Assembly: GCA_963778375.1 (NCBI GenBank)
Contig: CAVZTX010000017.1
Location: 50,710-114,709, forward strand
Length of the DNA stretch: 64,000 bases
Direction of reading: 5' to 3'
Source: CAVZTX01 sp963778375
Lineage (GTDB): Bacteria > Chloroflexota > Ktedonobacteria > Ktedonobacterales > Ktedonobacteraceae
Shown here piece after piece: positions 27,849 through 37,300 of the stretch (positions are counted from its first letter, which is position 1; every line of letters starts with the position of its first letter). The translations under genes and the position numbers were made by a program. The notes below the pieces were generated by a model. It worked only from the letters and a program-made list of their open reading frames with translations, made no database searches and was not told where the DNA came from.

Positions 27849-27936
27849 TTTCTTGACCGGCGCCCTAGGAGAAGCCAGTTACTTATGCTAAAATGAGGAG
27901 CGCATCAGATGATGAGAAGAACGTAAAGGGGCCGTT

Positions 27937-29492
27937 ATGGTGAAACTGACTGAGGCGGAACTGAAGAAGCTGATTAAAGGTGGAGAGACAAATACCATTG
28001 AGTTAAAGGTGGCTGCCCCGAGAGCAGTGGAGATGGCTGAACGTTTGTGCGGCATGGCCAATGCCCAGGGCGGCCTAGTCATTATCGGCGTCAAGGATGC
28101 TTCTCATGAAATCGTGGGTGTGCCCGATCATCGACTCGGCGAGACGCTGGACGTCATTATACGGGCAGTCCGGCAAATGATCAAGCCAGAACTGGTGCTA
28201 AGTACAATCAAGGAACAAACTTGGGAAAAACCTGCTCGGCAGGCACAAACAATCCCAAAGAGTTCTTGAATGTACTAGATCCTCCCGAGCCGGAAATTTA
28301 CACGGTGTCGGGAAAGAAACTGGTTATTGCTACGGTCAAGCCGAGTCACGGGCCGGTCTACCAGGCTCACGGAGTGTATTGGGTGAGGCGCGGTACCCAT
28401 ACCGTCTCGCTCAGTTTGTCGGAATTGCTAGAAATGGCCAACGACCGGGGTTTGGTGGATTGGGAACATCAGCCGGCTCGTAATGCCATCATGGAGGACA
28501 TCGACCTGGAAAAGGTCAAGGCGTATCTGGCGCGGCGCTCAACGAACACCCGCCAGGCGAGTCGCTTCAGAGACCTAGAGCGGGTGTTGGTTGACCTGGA
28601 GTGCGCCGTTGCGACGAGTAGCGGCAAAGTGGCGCCTACCAACGTGGGCCTCCTGTTCTTCGGGTATGCTCCTCAGGAGCACATTGTGCAAAGCGATGTG
28701 GCCTGTGTGTTGTTCCGTGAGACGGTGGGTGCGAGTCGCTATGCCGACCGGAGAATTATTACGGGAACGCTGCAGGAGCTGATAGATGGGGCGGAGCTAT
28801 TCCTGACCAGGTATATCGCTGTAGGGGCGAGAGTCGAGGGTTTCAAGCGCATCGACATACCGGAGTACTCGCTCGAGGTCTTGCGCGAGGCCGTCATCAA
28901 CGCCGTGGTGCATCGCGATTACAGTAAGCGTGGCGAGAGCGTGCGTGTCTTTTTTTACCCCGATCGGGTGGAGGTACACAGCCCCGGCTTACTGTTGCCT
29001 GGGATCACAGTGGAGCAAATGGAACGGGGAGCAGTGCAATCCAAGTTACGTAACCCCATCCTGGCGAACTTGCTCATGGGCATCCCCGGGTACATGGAGC
29101 GGCTTGGAAGCGGCATCAGGTTTATGCTGGACGAGACGAAACGCCTGGGGCTGCCCGCGCCGCAGTTTCGGGAAGTGAATGAATTCGTGGTGACCTTCCG
29201 CAAGGCCCCAGCCCTAGTAGCTCCGCAAACACAGCCGCGGCAGAGAAAGACGCTGTGGGGGGATGACCAGGATGCTCTACCTGAGATACTGGCGGAGAAT
29301 CAGTCTGATCAGCGGGAGCATCGGCTGACTAAGGCCGTGGAGTACGTGCAGAAATACGGTTTCATCACCAACAGCATCTACCGGACATCAGGTCGTCACG
29401 AGCGCCGGAACCTTACGACAATACTTACGGCAACCGCAACGACTCTCTATGAACAAAGGCATCCAAAAACGGACGGGGGCCGGAGAAAGTGA
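27937..29492 (+). pseudogene. AlbA_2 (Schlafen-type) DNA-binding / RecG-like regulator, broken by a small insertion
   Basis: Before the insertion, the frame encodes the AlbA_2 domain (ETNTIELK, MANAQGGLVIIGVKD). After it, the protein continues as VLDPPEPEIYTVSGKKLVIA, WVRRGTHTVSLS, and the C-terminal ATPase-like domain EVLREAVINAVVHRDYSKRG and GIPGYMERLGSGIR. These proteins are annotated as putative transcriptional regulators or RecG-related. Bases 28201-28274 plus a duplicated CTA disrupt the frame. Removing those 77 bases joins the two parts as LVL-DPPEP with no other change, giving about 492 residues. The role of the intact protein is uncertain. Confidence 0.85.
28201..28274. mobile_element. 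74-bp MITE-like insertion with terminal inverted repeats
   Basis: The element lies between two copies of CTA (28198-28200 and 28275-28277). Its left end AGTACAATCAAGGAAC and the inverse of its right end (GTACATTCAAGAACTC) are imperfect inverted repeats. Inside are TGGGA/TCCCA and a small hairpin CCTGC-TCG-GCAGG, so nearly the whole element can fold as one hairpin. It encodes nothing, so it must have been moved by a transposase elsewhere. Confidence 0.75.
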
Positions 29493-29556
29493 GCACGGGG
29501 CGAGCCGGAAAAGACAGAGGCGAACAAACCGGGCCGCTTCTCTCCACCGGCACTAA

Positions 29557-30696
29557 TCATCCCTGAAACTGCTTCGTAAACTGCTGCGTCATATTCAGGT
29601 ACAAGTTTCCATAGCTTACGCTCGGCTCAATCATAGACCCCTCAAACCACTCGTTGAAGCTAGTAATCGTGATCCAGTCAGGTTTACTCGCAAGCGCTCC
29701 CGTCCAACTTTCACTATAGGTCGCACCATTGTTACGCGGAACAACATATGTACCCTTGCGTCCTGGTATGCGCGTATCGTCATAGCCGGGAAGAACGCCT
29801 GCCGCCCAGATTTTTTGCGTCGAGTGCTCTGAGTTATACGCATCGATTTTAGCGCGGAATCCCTGATCCACCGCCGTAATATCTCCATTTTGAATGCCCC
29901 AATAGGCAGCGCTAAAGAGATGCAGGCCATCAAAAACACTCAAAAGGCTCGTATCGACGCCTTCAGCAGACCAGATCATTGCATTATTCGGATCGACCTG
30001 GCTGCGAATAGATGCCCACTCAGAGAGCGTGCGACCATTGCCTAAAGGATCCCAGAAGAAGAGAACAGGCTTTCCATGCCAGTGAAAAAAATGCGGATCG
30101 TTACTATAGTGCGCGATCACGTAGCGCAACGCATTGACTATAGTATCCATTCCACTCAAAGCGGGTGCATCGCTTTCAAAATAGATCGTTGAAGCAAAAT
30201 GATACCCTGTTGTGATCTCCAGAGTAGCCGCATGCGCCAATAGCTTAGCAAAATTCTTATCCGTTGGATCTCCTTCTCCCCACCACGAACTGATGAAGCC
30301 AGTAATTCCGGCATTAGCCGCCCATGTCACCTGTCGCTCAATCGTATTATCATCACTTGAATTGTACTGAATCGTTGGCAGGTCCGACATCGTACAAGAG
30401 CACCACGTCGAAGTAGAATACCAGGGATAGTAGAACGCCAGCACAGGATGGCCCGTATTATCAATAATCCGCGGTGATACTCTAGAAGAAGCCCCATTTG
30501 CTCCTGCCGTGGTCGTTGGAGAACTTGTTTGGCCCGGTACCTGAACGCCACTTTGTTGCGTAGGCGACGCTATTTGCGGCGTACCGCCATTTCCAGATTG
30601 CCCAATCCCGCTACATGCCGAAACAAACAAGAGAAGGCAAACGCATACCAATATCAAAATTGTTTTCCGGTGTCTAGCAGGTAGATACGTATGCAT
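29557..30696 (-). CDS. Lipoprotein with GH99-like/WbsX-type glycosidase domain
   Basis: 379 residues. The lipobox is in LLLFVSACSG, followed by a Ser/Thr/Gly/Pro-rich linker to about residue 75. The catalytic barrel begins with VLAFYYPWYS and includes ITGFISSWWGEGD, KPVLFFWDP and the typical end motif ITSFNEWFEGSMIEPS. GH99 and related families cleave internal alpha-mannosidic links by a glutamate-based mechanism; the Glu in NEWFEG is the usual conserved residue. It should act at the outer face of the cell envelope. It diverges from the AcuI-type gene and has no obvious operon partner. Confidence 0.85.
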   Translation of the reverse strand: MHTYLPARHRKTILILVCVCLLLFVSACSGIGQSGNGGTPQIASPTQQSGVQVPGQTSSPTTTAGANGASSRVSPRIIDNTGHPVLAFYYPWYSTSTWCSCTMSDLPTIQYNSSDDNTIERQVTWAANAGITGFISSWWGEGDPTDKNFAKLLAHAATLEITTGYHFASTIYFESDAPALSGMDTIVNALRYVIAHYSNDPHFFHWHGKPVLFFWDPLGNGRTLSEWASIRSQVDPNNAMIWSAEGVDTSLLSVFDGLHLFSAAYWGIQNGDITAVDQGFRAKIDAYNSEHSTQKIWAAGVLPGYDDTRIPGRKGTYVVPRNNGATYSESWTGALASKPDWITITSFNEWFEGSMIEPSVSYGNLYLNMTQQFTKQFQG

Positions 30697-30912
30697 ATAC
30701 TCCTTCTAGTAAAGTACGCTTCCCCTAAGCAGTATACAACTCACAGCTTCTACAGAACTCTACGTACGAACTTTGCTCAAGGTTTGTAAAGAGGAGACAG
30801 GCATCGCCTCGATCTGCGAAAAACCAAGCTTCTCGCACTGACATGCTCAAAAACCGCAACACGTTGTATAGTATAAGACAAAAGAATCAAACAGAACAGA
30901 AAGCGAGAAGAT

Positions 30913-31914
30913 ATGTCAACACCATTTCGCGCATTCGTAGTCAATAAAACCGACGATCGTTTTACCGCCCAGGTGCAGCAGTTGACCCAGGCCGACTTAC
31001 CTCAAGGCGAAGTCCTCATTCGAGTTGCCTACTCCAGCGTCAACTACAAAGACGCACTTGCATGTACCCCCGACGGAAAGATCGTGCGTAGCTATCCCTT
31101 CGTCCCCGGCGTAGACCTGTCAGGAACCGTGGTCGAATCTAGCGACCCTCGCTTCCACAAAGACACCAAGGTCATTGCCACCAGCTACGACCTTGGTGTC
31201 TCTCACTATGGAGGTTTTAGCGAATATGCGCGTGTCAAAGGTGACTGGGTCGTATCCTTGCCTGATGGACTGAACCTCAAAGAAGCAATGGCCTTCGGCA
31301 CAGCCGGTTTCGAGGCCGCTCTATCGCTGTACCAACTCGAAAAAATGGGACTCGCACCTCAAAACGGTCCTGTCCTCGTAACAGGCGCAACCGGTGGAGT
31401 TGGCAGCATGGCCATCGGCATGTTTGCTAAGAAGGGCTACACCGTCGCGGCCAGCACCGGCAAACAGTCCGAACATGCCTACCTGAAGGAACTGGGTGCG
31501 AACGACATCCTCAGCCGCGAAGAGGTCTCAGCCGAGAGCAACCGTCCCTTGGAGAAAGAACGATGGGCAGGCAGTATCGACACCGTTGGCGGCGCTACAC
31601 TGGCCTACCTTATCCGCACTACCAAATACAGCGGCTCAATCGCGGCCTGTGGCCTTACCGGCGGCTCAACTCTCAACACCACCGTCTTCCCATTTATCCT
31701 GCGCGGCGTCAACCTGCTCGGCATCGATTCCGTATTTTGCCCCATGGAACTGCGCCGCGAACTCTGGCAGCACATGGCAACCGACCTCAAACCATCCCAG
31801 CTCACCAGCATGATACACGAAGTAACGCTGGATGAACTGCCACAGGTGACAGCCTCTCTGCTAAAGGGCAGTGTCCGAGGACGCACAGTTGTCAGCCTGG
31901 GCACAGAGGGATGA
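30913..31914 (+). CDS. Acrylyl-CoA reductase-like oxidoreductase (YhdH/AcuI family)
   Basis: 333 residues, a zinc-free medium-chain reductase. SSVNYKDALA and PFVPGVDLSG at the N-terminus, the Rossmann motif TGATGGVGSMA, and the YhdH-specific DTVGGATLA and CGLTGG segments. The family reduces acryloyl-CoA or quinone-like enones with NADPH. GAAAGCGAGA precedes the ATG at 30913. It stands alone between oppositely oriented genes. A -10-like TATAGT lies at 30867-30872, but no clear -35 box was found. Confidence 0.93.
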   Translation: MSTPFRAFVVNKTDDRFTAQVQQLTQADLPQGEVLIRVAYSSVNYKDALACTPDGKIVRSYPFVPGVDLSGTVVESSDPRFHKDTKVIATSYDLGVSHYGGFSEYARVKGDWVVSLPDGLNLKEAMAFGTAGFEAALSLYQLEKMGLAPQNGPVLVTGATGGVGSMAIGMFAKKGYTVAASTGKQSEHAYLKELGANDILSREEVSAESNRPLEKERWAGSIDTVGGATLAYLIRTTKYSGSIAACGLTGGSTLNTTVFPFILRGVNLLGIDSVFCPMELRRELWQHMATDLKPSQLTSMIHEVTLDELPQVTASLLKGSVRGRTVVSLGTEG

Positions 31915-32000
31915 AGTCACGACATTTGATATCGTGAATAAAGGCAAGGGATGCAGGGCGAATACCCTACATCCCCATTGTAAACAATTCGCAACTCACA

Positions 32001-33503
32001 TTAGTTATTAAACCGAGTAGACGATCTCAGCCGAGAAGCCACAACTTGATCGCTGCTTGATGTAGTGATACCACTCGTCGCTACCAAAAGATCTTCGGGC
32101 GTTGTGTACATGGCCTCGTTAAGATGTACTCCGCTTGGTGGTGTAGCAACAGCGAATACAGGAAATGCAATTCCATCAGGAGTAATAGAGGTTGAGATGT
32201 AGTCGCCTGCAAAATAGCCGCGTCCCTGGGTATTCGCCAACCAGGGGAGTTTCATTGGCCCAGCTAGATGTTGTGGTGTGCTCCAACTAGCACCACCGTT
32301 CGACGATGAGATAAAACCAACATTGAGCTGGCAGGTAGAGATGGAGCAATGAGTATCTGGGAAGTAGTAATAGGCGAGCGCGAGATAGGTCTTGCCCGCA
32401 AGAGTCCTTACACCCAAACCGGGAGTGAAGTGATCGACCCCACTTCCAACAGCATTGATTGGAATGCGTCGTACAGCCGACCACTCGGTACCATTGGTTG
32501 AGGTACTCAAGACGAGATCGTTGGCGCTGCAACCTTTTTCGAAACGACAATCGTTCCAGACAACATAGACTTTACCAGAACTATCGATTCCAGCGGTGGG
32601 AAGACCATCACTGGTGCGCATTCTCGGCTCCTCAGAAAGCACATTGAGCGAGGAGATTCTGACAGGTTTACTCCAACTTACGCCACCATTGCTAGAGGTG
32701 AAAGCTGCCACATAATAGGTTGTAGCAGTCTCTCCGAGGATAGGAACAATTACCTTGCCGTTGGGCTGAACAAGGGGCTGCCCACCTGTTCCATTAGCCT
32801 TATTCACAGTATAGGTTAGAGGTCCCCAGGTTTTTCCACCATCAGTCGATGTGCTCATCGTAATCAGGTTGAACTCATTGTTGTTAATGAAGGTATCCCA
32901 CTCGACATAGCAGTTTCCATAGTAGGGGCTGCTAGAAGAATTATCACAGGTAATCCAATCTTTATCGAAGAAAATACCGGTTGAATTCTGCGCCAACGTT
33001 ACGGGGCCACTCCAGGTCAATCCTCCATCGGTTGAGCGACTGACCACAATTGCATTTGGATTAGCAATTTCATCGAAGATATAGCTGGAGATCATCCAGG
33101 TATGGTACCTGGCGTCGTATACAACAGCCGGGTCGCTCGCTCGATGATACTGTGTGCCACCTGAATAGGTAGTGAGGCCTGGCAATGAACCATGCGTCCA
33201 GGTCTTACCACCATCGTGAGACGTTGCCCAACCGTTGTCAGAGCTTCCGCCAGTGGTAAAGCGGCCCTGCTGAAAGGTTGCGACAATTGTTTGACCAAAT
33301 GCATACGAGTCAGGTTCGACTTCAGTTTCGTGCTGACTTGTACCGTTCGTGAACGGGTCACTACTAATCCGTATCAGGTTGTCCCCTGCCGCATGGGACG
33401 AGGTACTTGATGAGGCTACAAAGACGAGAGAAAGGATGAGGGTGATAACGGCGACGGCTGTCGCCATGCTGATCCGCCAGCGAAAGCGAGAAATAACTTC
33501 CAT
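32001..33503 (-). CDS. Secreted sialidase/BNR-repeat protein
   Basis: 500 residues from the ATG at 33503, with AAGGAG upstream; a start at 33542 has none. The N-terminus is a signal peptide (RWRISMATAVAVITLILSLV) ending near SSHAAG. At least five Asp-box-like motifs (SHDGGKTW, STDGGLTW, STDGGKTW, SSNGGVSW, SSNGGASW) mark a beta-propeller of the sialidase superfamily. The catalytic Arg triad and the Tyr/Glu pair were not assigned, so enzymatic activity is unproven and it could be a carbohydrate-binding propeller. Monocistronic, with a strong terminator upstream closing the previous gene. Confidence 0.85.
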   Translation of the reverse strand: MEVISRFRWRISMATAVAVITLILSLVFVASSSTSSHAAGDNLIRISSDPFTNGTSQHETEVEPDSYAFGQTIVATFQQGRFTTGGSSDNGWATSHDGGKTWTHGSLPGLTTYSGGTQYHRASDPAVVYDARYHTWMISSYIFDEIANPNAIVVSRSTDGGLTWSGPVTLAQNSTGIFFDKDWITCDNSSSSPYYGNCYVEWDTFINNNEFNLITMSTSTDGGKTWGPLTYTVNKANGTGGQPLVQPNGKVIVPILGETATTYYVAAFTSSNGGVSWSKPVRISSLNVLSEEPRMRTSDGLPTAGIDSSGKVYVVWNDCRFEKGCSANDLVLSTSTNGTEWSAVRRIPINAVGSGVDHFTPGLGVRTLAGKTYLALAYYYFPDTHCSISTCQLNVGFISSSNGGASWSTPQHLAGPMKLPWLANTQGRGYFAGDYISTSITPDGIAFPVFAVATPPSGVHLNEAMYTTPEDLLVATSGITTSSSDQVVASRLRSSTRFNN

Positions 33504-33652
33504 AGTGCAACCGCTCCTTTTTCTATTATTTTCGTGAAGCACAGATTTTCACAGTGTAAGTATAGGCGGGAAAAGTGAATTTAGCGGTTGCACCTGGGTT
33601 AAGAAATGTCTTTAAATCGATCAATCCGGTTAAGTTTTCTCAAGAACTGCAA

Positions 33653-33695
33653 AAGAAAGACTCAAGTCCTGTGCATCCTGACTTGAGTCTTTCTT
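33653..33695. terminator. Strong bidirectional terminator
   Basis: AAGAAAGACTCAAGTC (33653-33668) and its exact inverse GACTTGAGTCTTTCTT (33680-33695) make a 16-bp stem with an 11-base loop. A-runs and T-runs lie at the stem ends. It separates the minus-strand membrane protein gene from the sialidase-like gene downstream of it. Confidence 0.85.
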
Positions 33696-33735
33696 CGTTT
33701 CTTTCTGCCTGATCTATTATTAGACTGAGAGCAAA

Positions 33736-34284
33736 CTACTGCCTCGTGGTCGTCGAAGGCGGCTCAAACATAGCCTCTTGATATGGTTCGCTGGGAGGTG
33801 CAGCACGTCTTCTGCCCAGGTATCCCCCAATAGCCCCCGCAATGAGTCCAAGTAGAGATGCTATGACAATGTTTAAAGCCAGTTGAAGGAGTGTATCATT
33901 GATTACAGTAGCGTTTGTAATCGCATTGACTTGACTCTGACTCTGATGCAAAGTGTTCGTTGCATAACTTTGGGCGGACTGCCGGACGGCATCCAGGTTT
34001 AAAAAAGTGATGACTAAGCTGATAATGGCAGAAATCAGTTCACCGAAGACGCCGGTCCAGAAACCTGCAAGCAATCCCGTTCTTAATAGACCAGTTTCCT
34101 GAGAAGCTCGCTGCCCAGCCAAAAAAGATAAGACTAGATATGCGGCTAAAGATATCACACTAATGATGCTACCTAAAAACCCGACCAGAAAACTGAGAAC
34201 GATTTCAACAACGAAGAGGATAAGGCCGTACATGAGGCCATATCGTAGGGCTGGATTTCTTATCCGCGAGAACATATTTTGCAT
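33736..34284 (-). CDS. Conserved membrane protein of unknown function
   Basis: 182 residues with four predicted membrane segments (about 14-34, 38-57, 70-95 and 138-160) and a short cytoplasmic tail ending in a Pro/Ser/Thr-rich stretch. The Gly-rich last segment (LLGLIAGAIGGYLGRRR) resembles small integral proteins that oligomerise. No enzymatic motif is seen. It follows the large NACHT-HEAT gene on the same strand by about 115 bases and ends before the terminator at 33653-33695, so it may be co-transcribed with that gene. Confidence 0.75.
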   Translation of the reverse strand: MQNMFSRIRNPALRYGLMYGLILFVVEIVLSFLVGFLGSIISVISLAAYLVLSFLAGQRASQETGLLRTGLLAGFWTGVFGELISAIISLVITFLNLDAVRQSAQSYATNTLHQSQSQVNAITNATVINDTLLQLALNIVIASLLGLIAGAIGGYLGRRRAAPPSEPYQEAMFEPPSTTTRQ

Positions 34285-34398
34285 AACTCTCTCCTAAAGA
34301 GAACTCAAAGATCGTTTTGTATCTTTGCTTTCAACAAAACTCTTTGACCATCATACCCTACTTCAGACGAATATACAATAAGTCGCTGTAGTTCTCCT

Positions 34399-37300
34399 CT
34401 ACTTTTTCCGAGGCCCTCGCAAGTTATTCAGTTCCTCTTCCAATCGCTCGCTGAAACCACGCAATTGCTCATTTTGCGCCTCTAGGGCGTCTCTTCGCTG
34501 GGTTACTTGCTGAAGTGTCTGTCTAAGGGCCTGGTTCTGCTGCCTTGCATACTGCAAATCGTCTTGAAGCGACTCCTTGTCCTGAACGTGCTGATGTACG
34601 AGGTCTTGCAAGGACTCTTTCTCGCGAGTTGTGCGATCCAGTTCTGCGCCGCGTGCGCTATGCTCTTCCTGCAATTGCTCTAACTCCATCTCCATTTCGC
34701 GGATTTGCACCTGCTTCAACAAGAGTTGTTGGGTGAAATCCTGCAAGTTCTTTTCATGCTCCTCACGTTCGGCCTTTAGCTCGTTCTCAAGGGCCTGAAT
34801 ACGCGGGCTATAGCGCCAGCCAAGCAGAATATCGTAAAGCTCGCGCTCAGCACTGCCTTCCTTGCTGACGCGACGCAACTCCTGTAGCCGGGCAATATTC
34901 CAATGGCCGCCGGCCAGCAATCCACCCAATGCACGCAGCGCAATCGCTAGTTGCTCAGGCTCCAATAGAGTCGTTCGACCCGTTGATCGGCCAGCCCACA
35001 GACCATAGTTACCAATTGTGCTCGCATATTGAGAGACATCTGCATGCTGCGTCAGCATACCAAGCACGCCTGCTACCTCGGCATGCAGCTTGGGAGGAGC
35101 ATCAGGATCGCGCAGTATCTCTACGAGTGCGTCCCCAGCCTCTTCCCCAAGCAGCAGGAAAGCCTGTACAAGTCGTTCCTGGTGGTTCGGATAATCGTAC
35201 AGTACCTGGGTCATAGCATCAATAATCGTACCCCAACCCAGCAGGAGCAATAAGGCAATAATGCGTAGACTGGCACGTTCATCAGCATGCGTCTGCACAT
35301 ATTCAAGCAGCGCAGGTATCATTTCTTGATCAACGTCTGGTTGCGCGGCTTCGTCATGGATACGCTCCAGCAGCAGCGTCAGCGCCATAGTGATATCCTG
35401 AGAATCGTCACTTGTCAGCAGCTTGACCAGTTCATCCTTAATCACCATCGTTGACATGCCATGGAAGACATTCAGCGCTGCCGTTCTGCGTGCAAGATTG
35501 CTCATATCGCTATGTGCAGCCCAGATAAAGGGAAAAGCAGGCACACCTATTTGAGACAGAATATTCTGAGCCGCCTGGGCTACCAGATCATCCGGGTCAG
35601 TAATCAGTTCTCCTACAACAGGCACCGCTTCCGCACCGATATCTATCAATACAATCTCCGCACCATGTCGTCGGTCCTCATTGCACAAGCCTTCCAGCAG
35701 GCCACGCATCACCACTTCGCTATTTTTATCGTGCTTATGTACTAATCGCACAAGCGCCTCGGAGACATCCCCTACCAAGTGCGCATCCTCCAGACCTTCC
35801 AATAATGCAGGAATACTTACATCAACGAGGTCGCGTGTCAGCACATCCAGGAGAGCTTCGCGTGCACGTGATGGCAACGAGAGATGGAAAAGCTGTACCA
35901 CACTTGACAGCACTTCAGGCGTACGCTGCACTAACGTCACGACAATATATTGTGAACGCTCCTGTGTCCTGCTATTGAGATCATCCAGCCCAGATACGAG
36001 TGCGGGAAGTATCACAGGGCCAAATTGCAGCAAGATATCCTGGGCCGCGTCTCCACGTTCATATTCGCTCAGAAGACCTACCAGCGGTGGTATAGCTTCC
36101 TGAGGATGTTTCAGCAGTAATTCGGCAACGGCACTACGCCAGGCAGGTGAAGGTGCATTCAACACATCCAATAATGCTGGAACAATCACACGCCCGTTCA
36201 TGCGAGCCAACGTTTGGCGCACATAGCCTCGCACGCGCATATCTTCATTAAAAAGATGAGCGACAAGCAACTGTGCTGCTTCGCTACCTTTCGACAAGAA
36301 GACATCCATAATGTTTCGCGCCTGTGCATCACTTCCCCTCGCTACGGCAGCTAGCAGCCTTTCTCCTGGAAAATCAATCATGCCAAGCAGCGCGCGCTGT
36401 ACACGAGGCGTTACAGCAGTGATTTGCTCAACATCCAATGCCGCGATCAGCCTATCAAGAGCTATCTCCCCTAGATTGCTCAAGGCATTGATGGCTACCT
36501 CGTAAATAAGTGGTTGCGTATTTGCCAGTGTATTCAGCAATGGCTGCACGACTCGTTTATCACGAAATTGGCCGAGGGCGTGTACAACAGCAATCGCCAA
36601 CGGCTGCTCTACATGCGGCATCTCTAGCAACGATATGAGTGCGGGAATGGCCTGTGGTTCCTGTACATGCTCAAGCACATGCACCAACAAAGACGTACGC
36701 TCAGGGACCACAGGAAATAGCGCCTGTATGACTGGCCTGACAACTTGTTCACCGATGTCGCCCAGAATTTGCTCCGCCCTGCTCGCCACAGCTTCACTCT
36801 CACCGTGTAAAACCAGGTTGATAAGTCCAGGGATGCTCTCAGGTGCATAGGTACGTAGTGCATTCGCGACTTGCTGTTGTACCATCAACGATGGATCAGC
36901 TACGAGGCGCAGCAGTTGAGGTAAGGCTTGCTGATCCCGCACCGCACCAAGAACCTCAACAATGTATATACGCACAACTTCCGGCGACTGTGTACCCAGT
37001 TGCATTAGCAAGGCAGGTGTAGCTACAGGTCCGATCTCTTTCAGCATCCGTACCACATTGCGTGCAACGGCCTCATCCTCAGAAGCCAGTTTCTGCACCA
37101 GCATCTCCACCGTTTTTTCGCCGCCTTCTCGCCCACCAGCTACGCTGCCCTGCCGTACAAGGATGTCACTTGCCCTCTGCTGAACCTGTGGAGGATAATT
37201 TCCGGCCAGTACAGGCAGCATCGCTTCCAGAATATGCTGATGCTGGGGTGGCGTAAGCTGCCATGCCGCATTTGTCCCATCAAGATAACGCTCGAGGATG

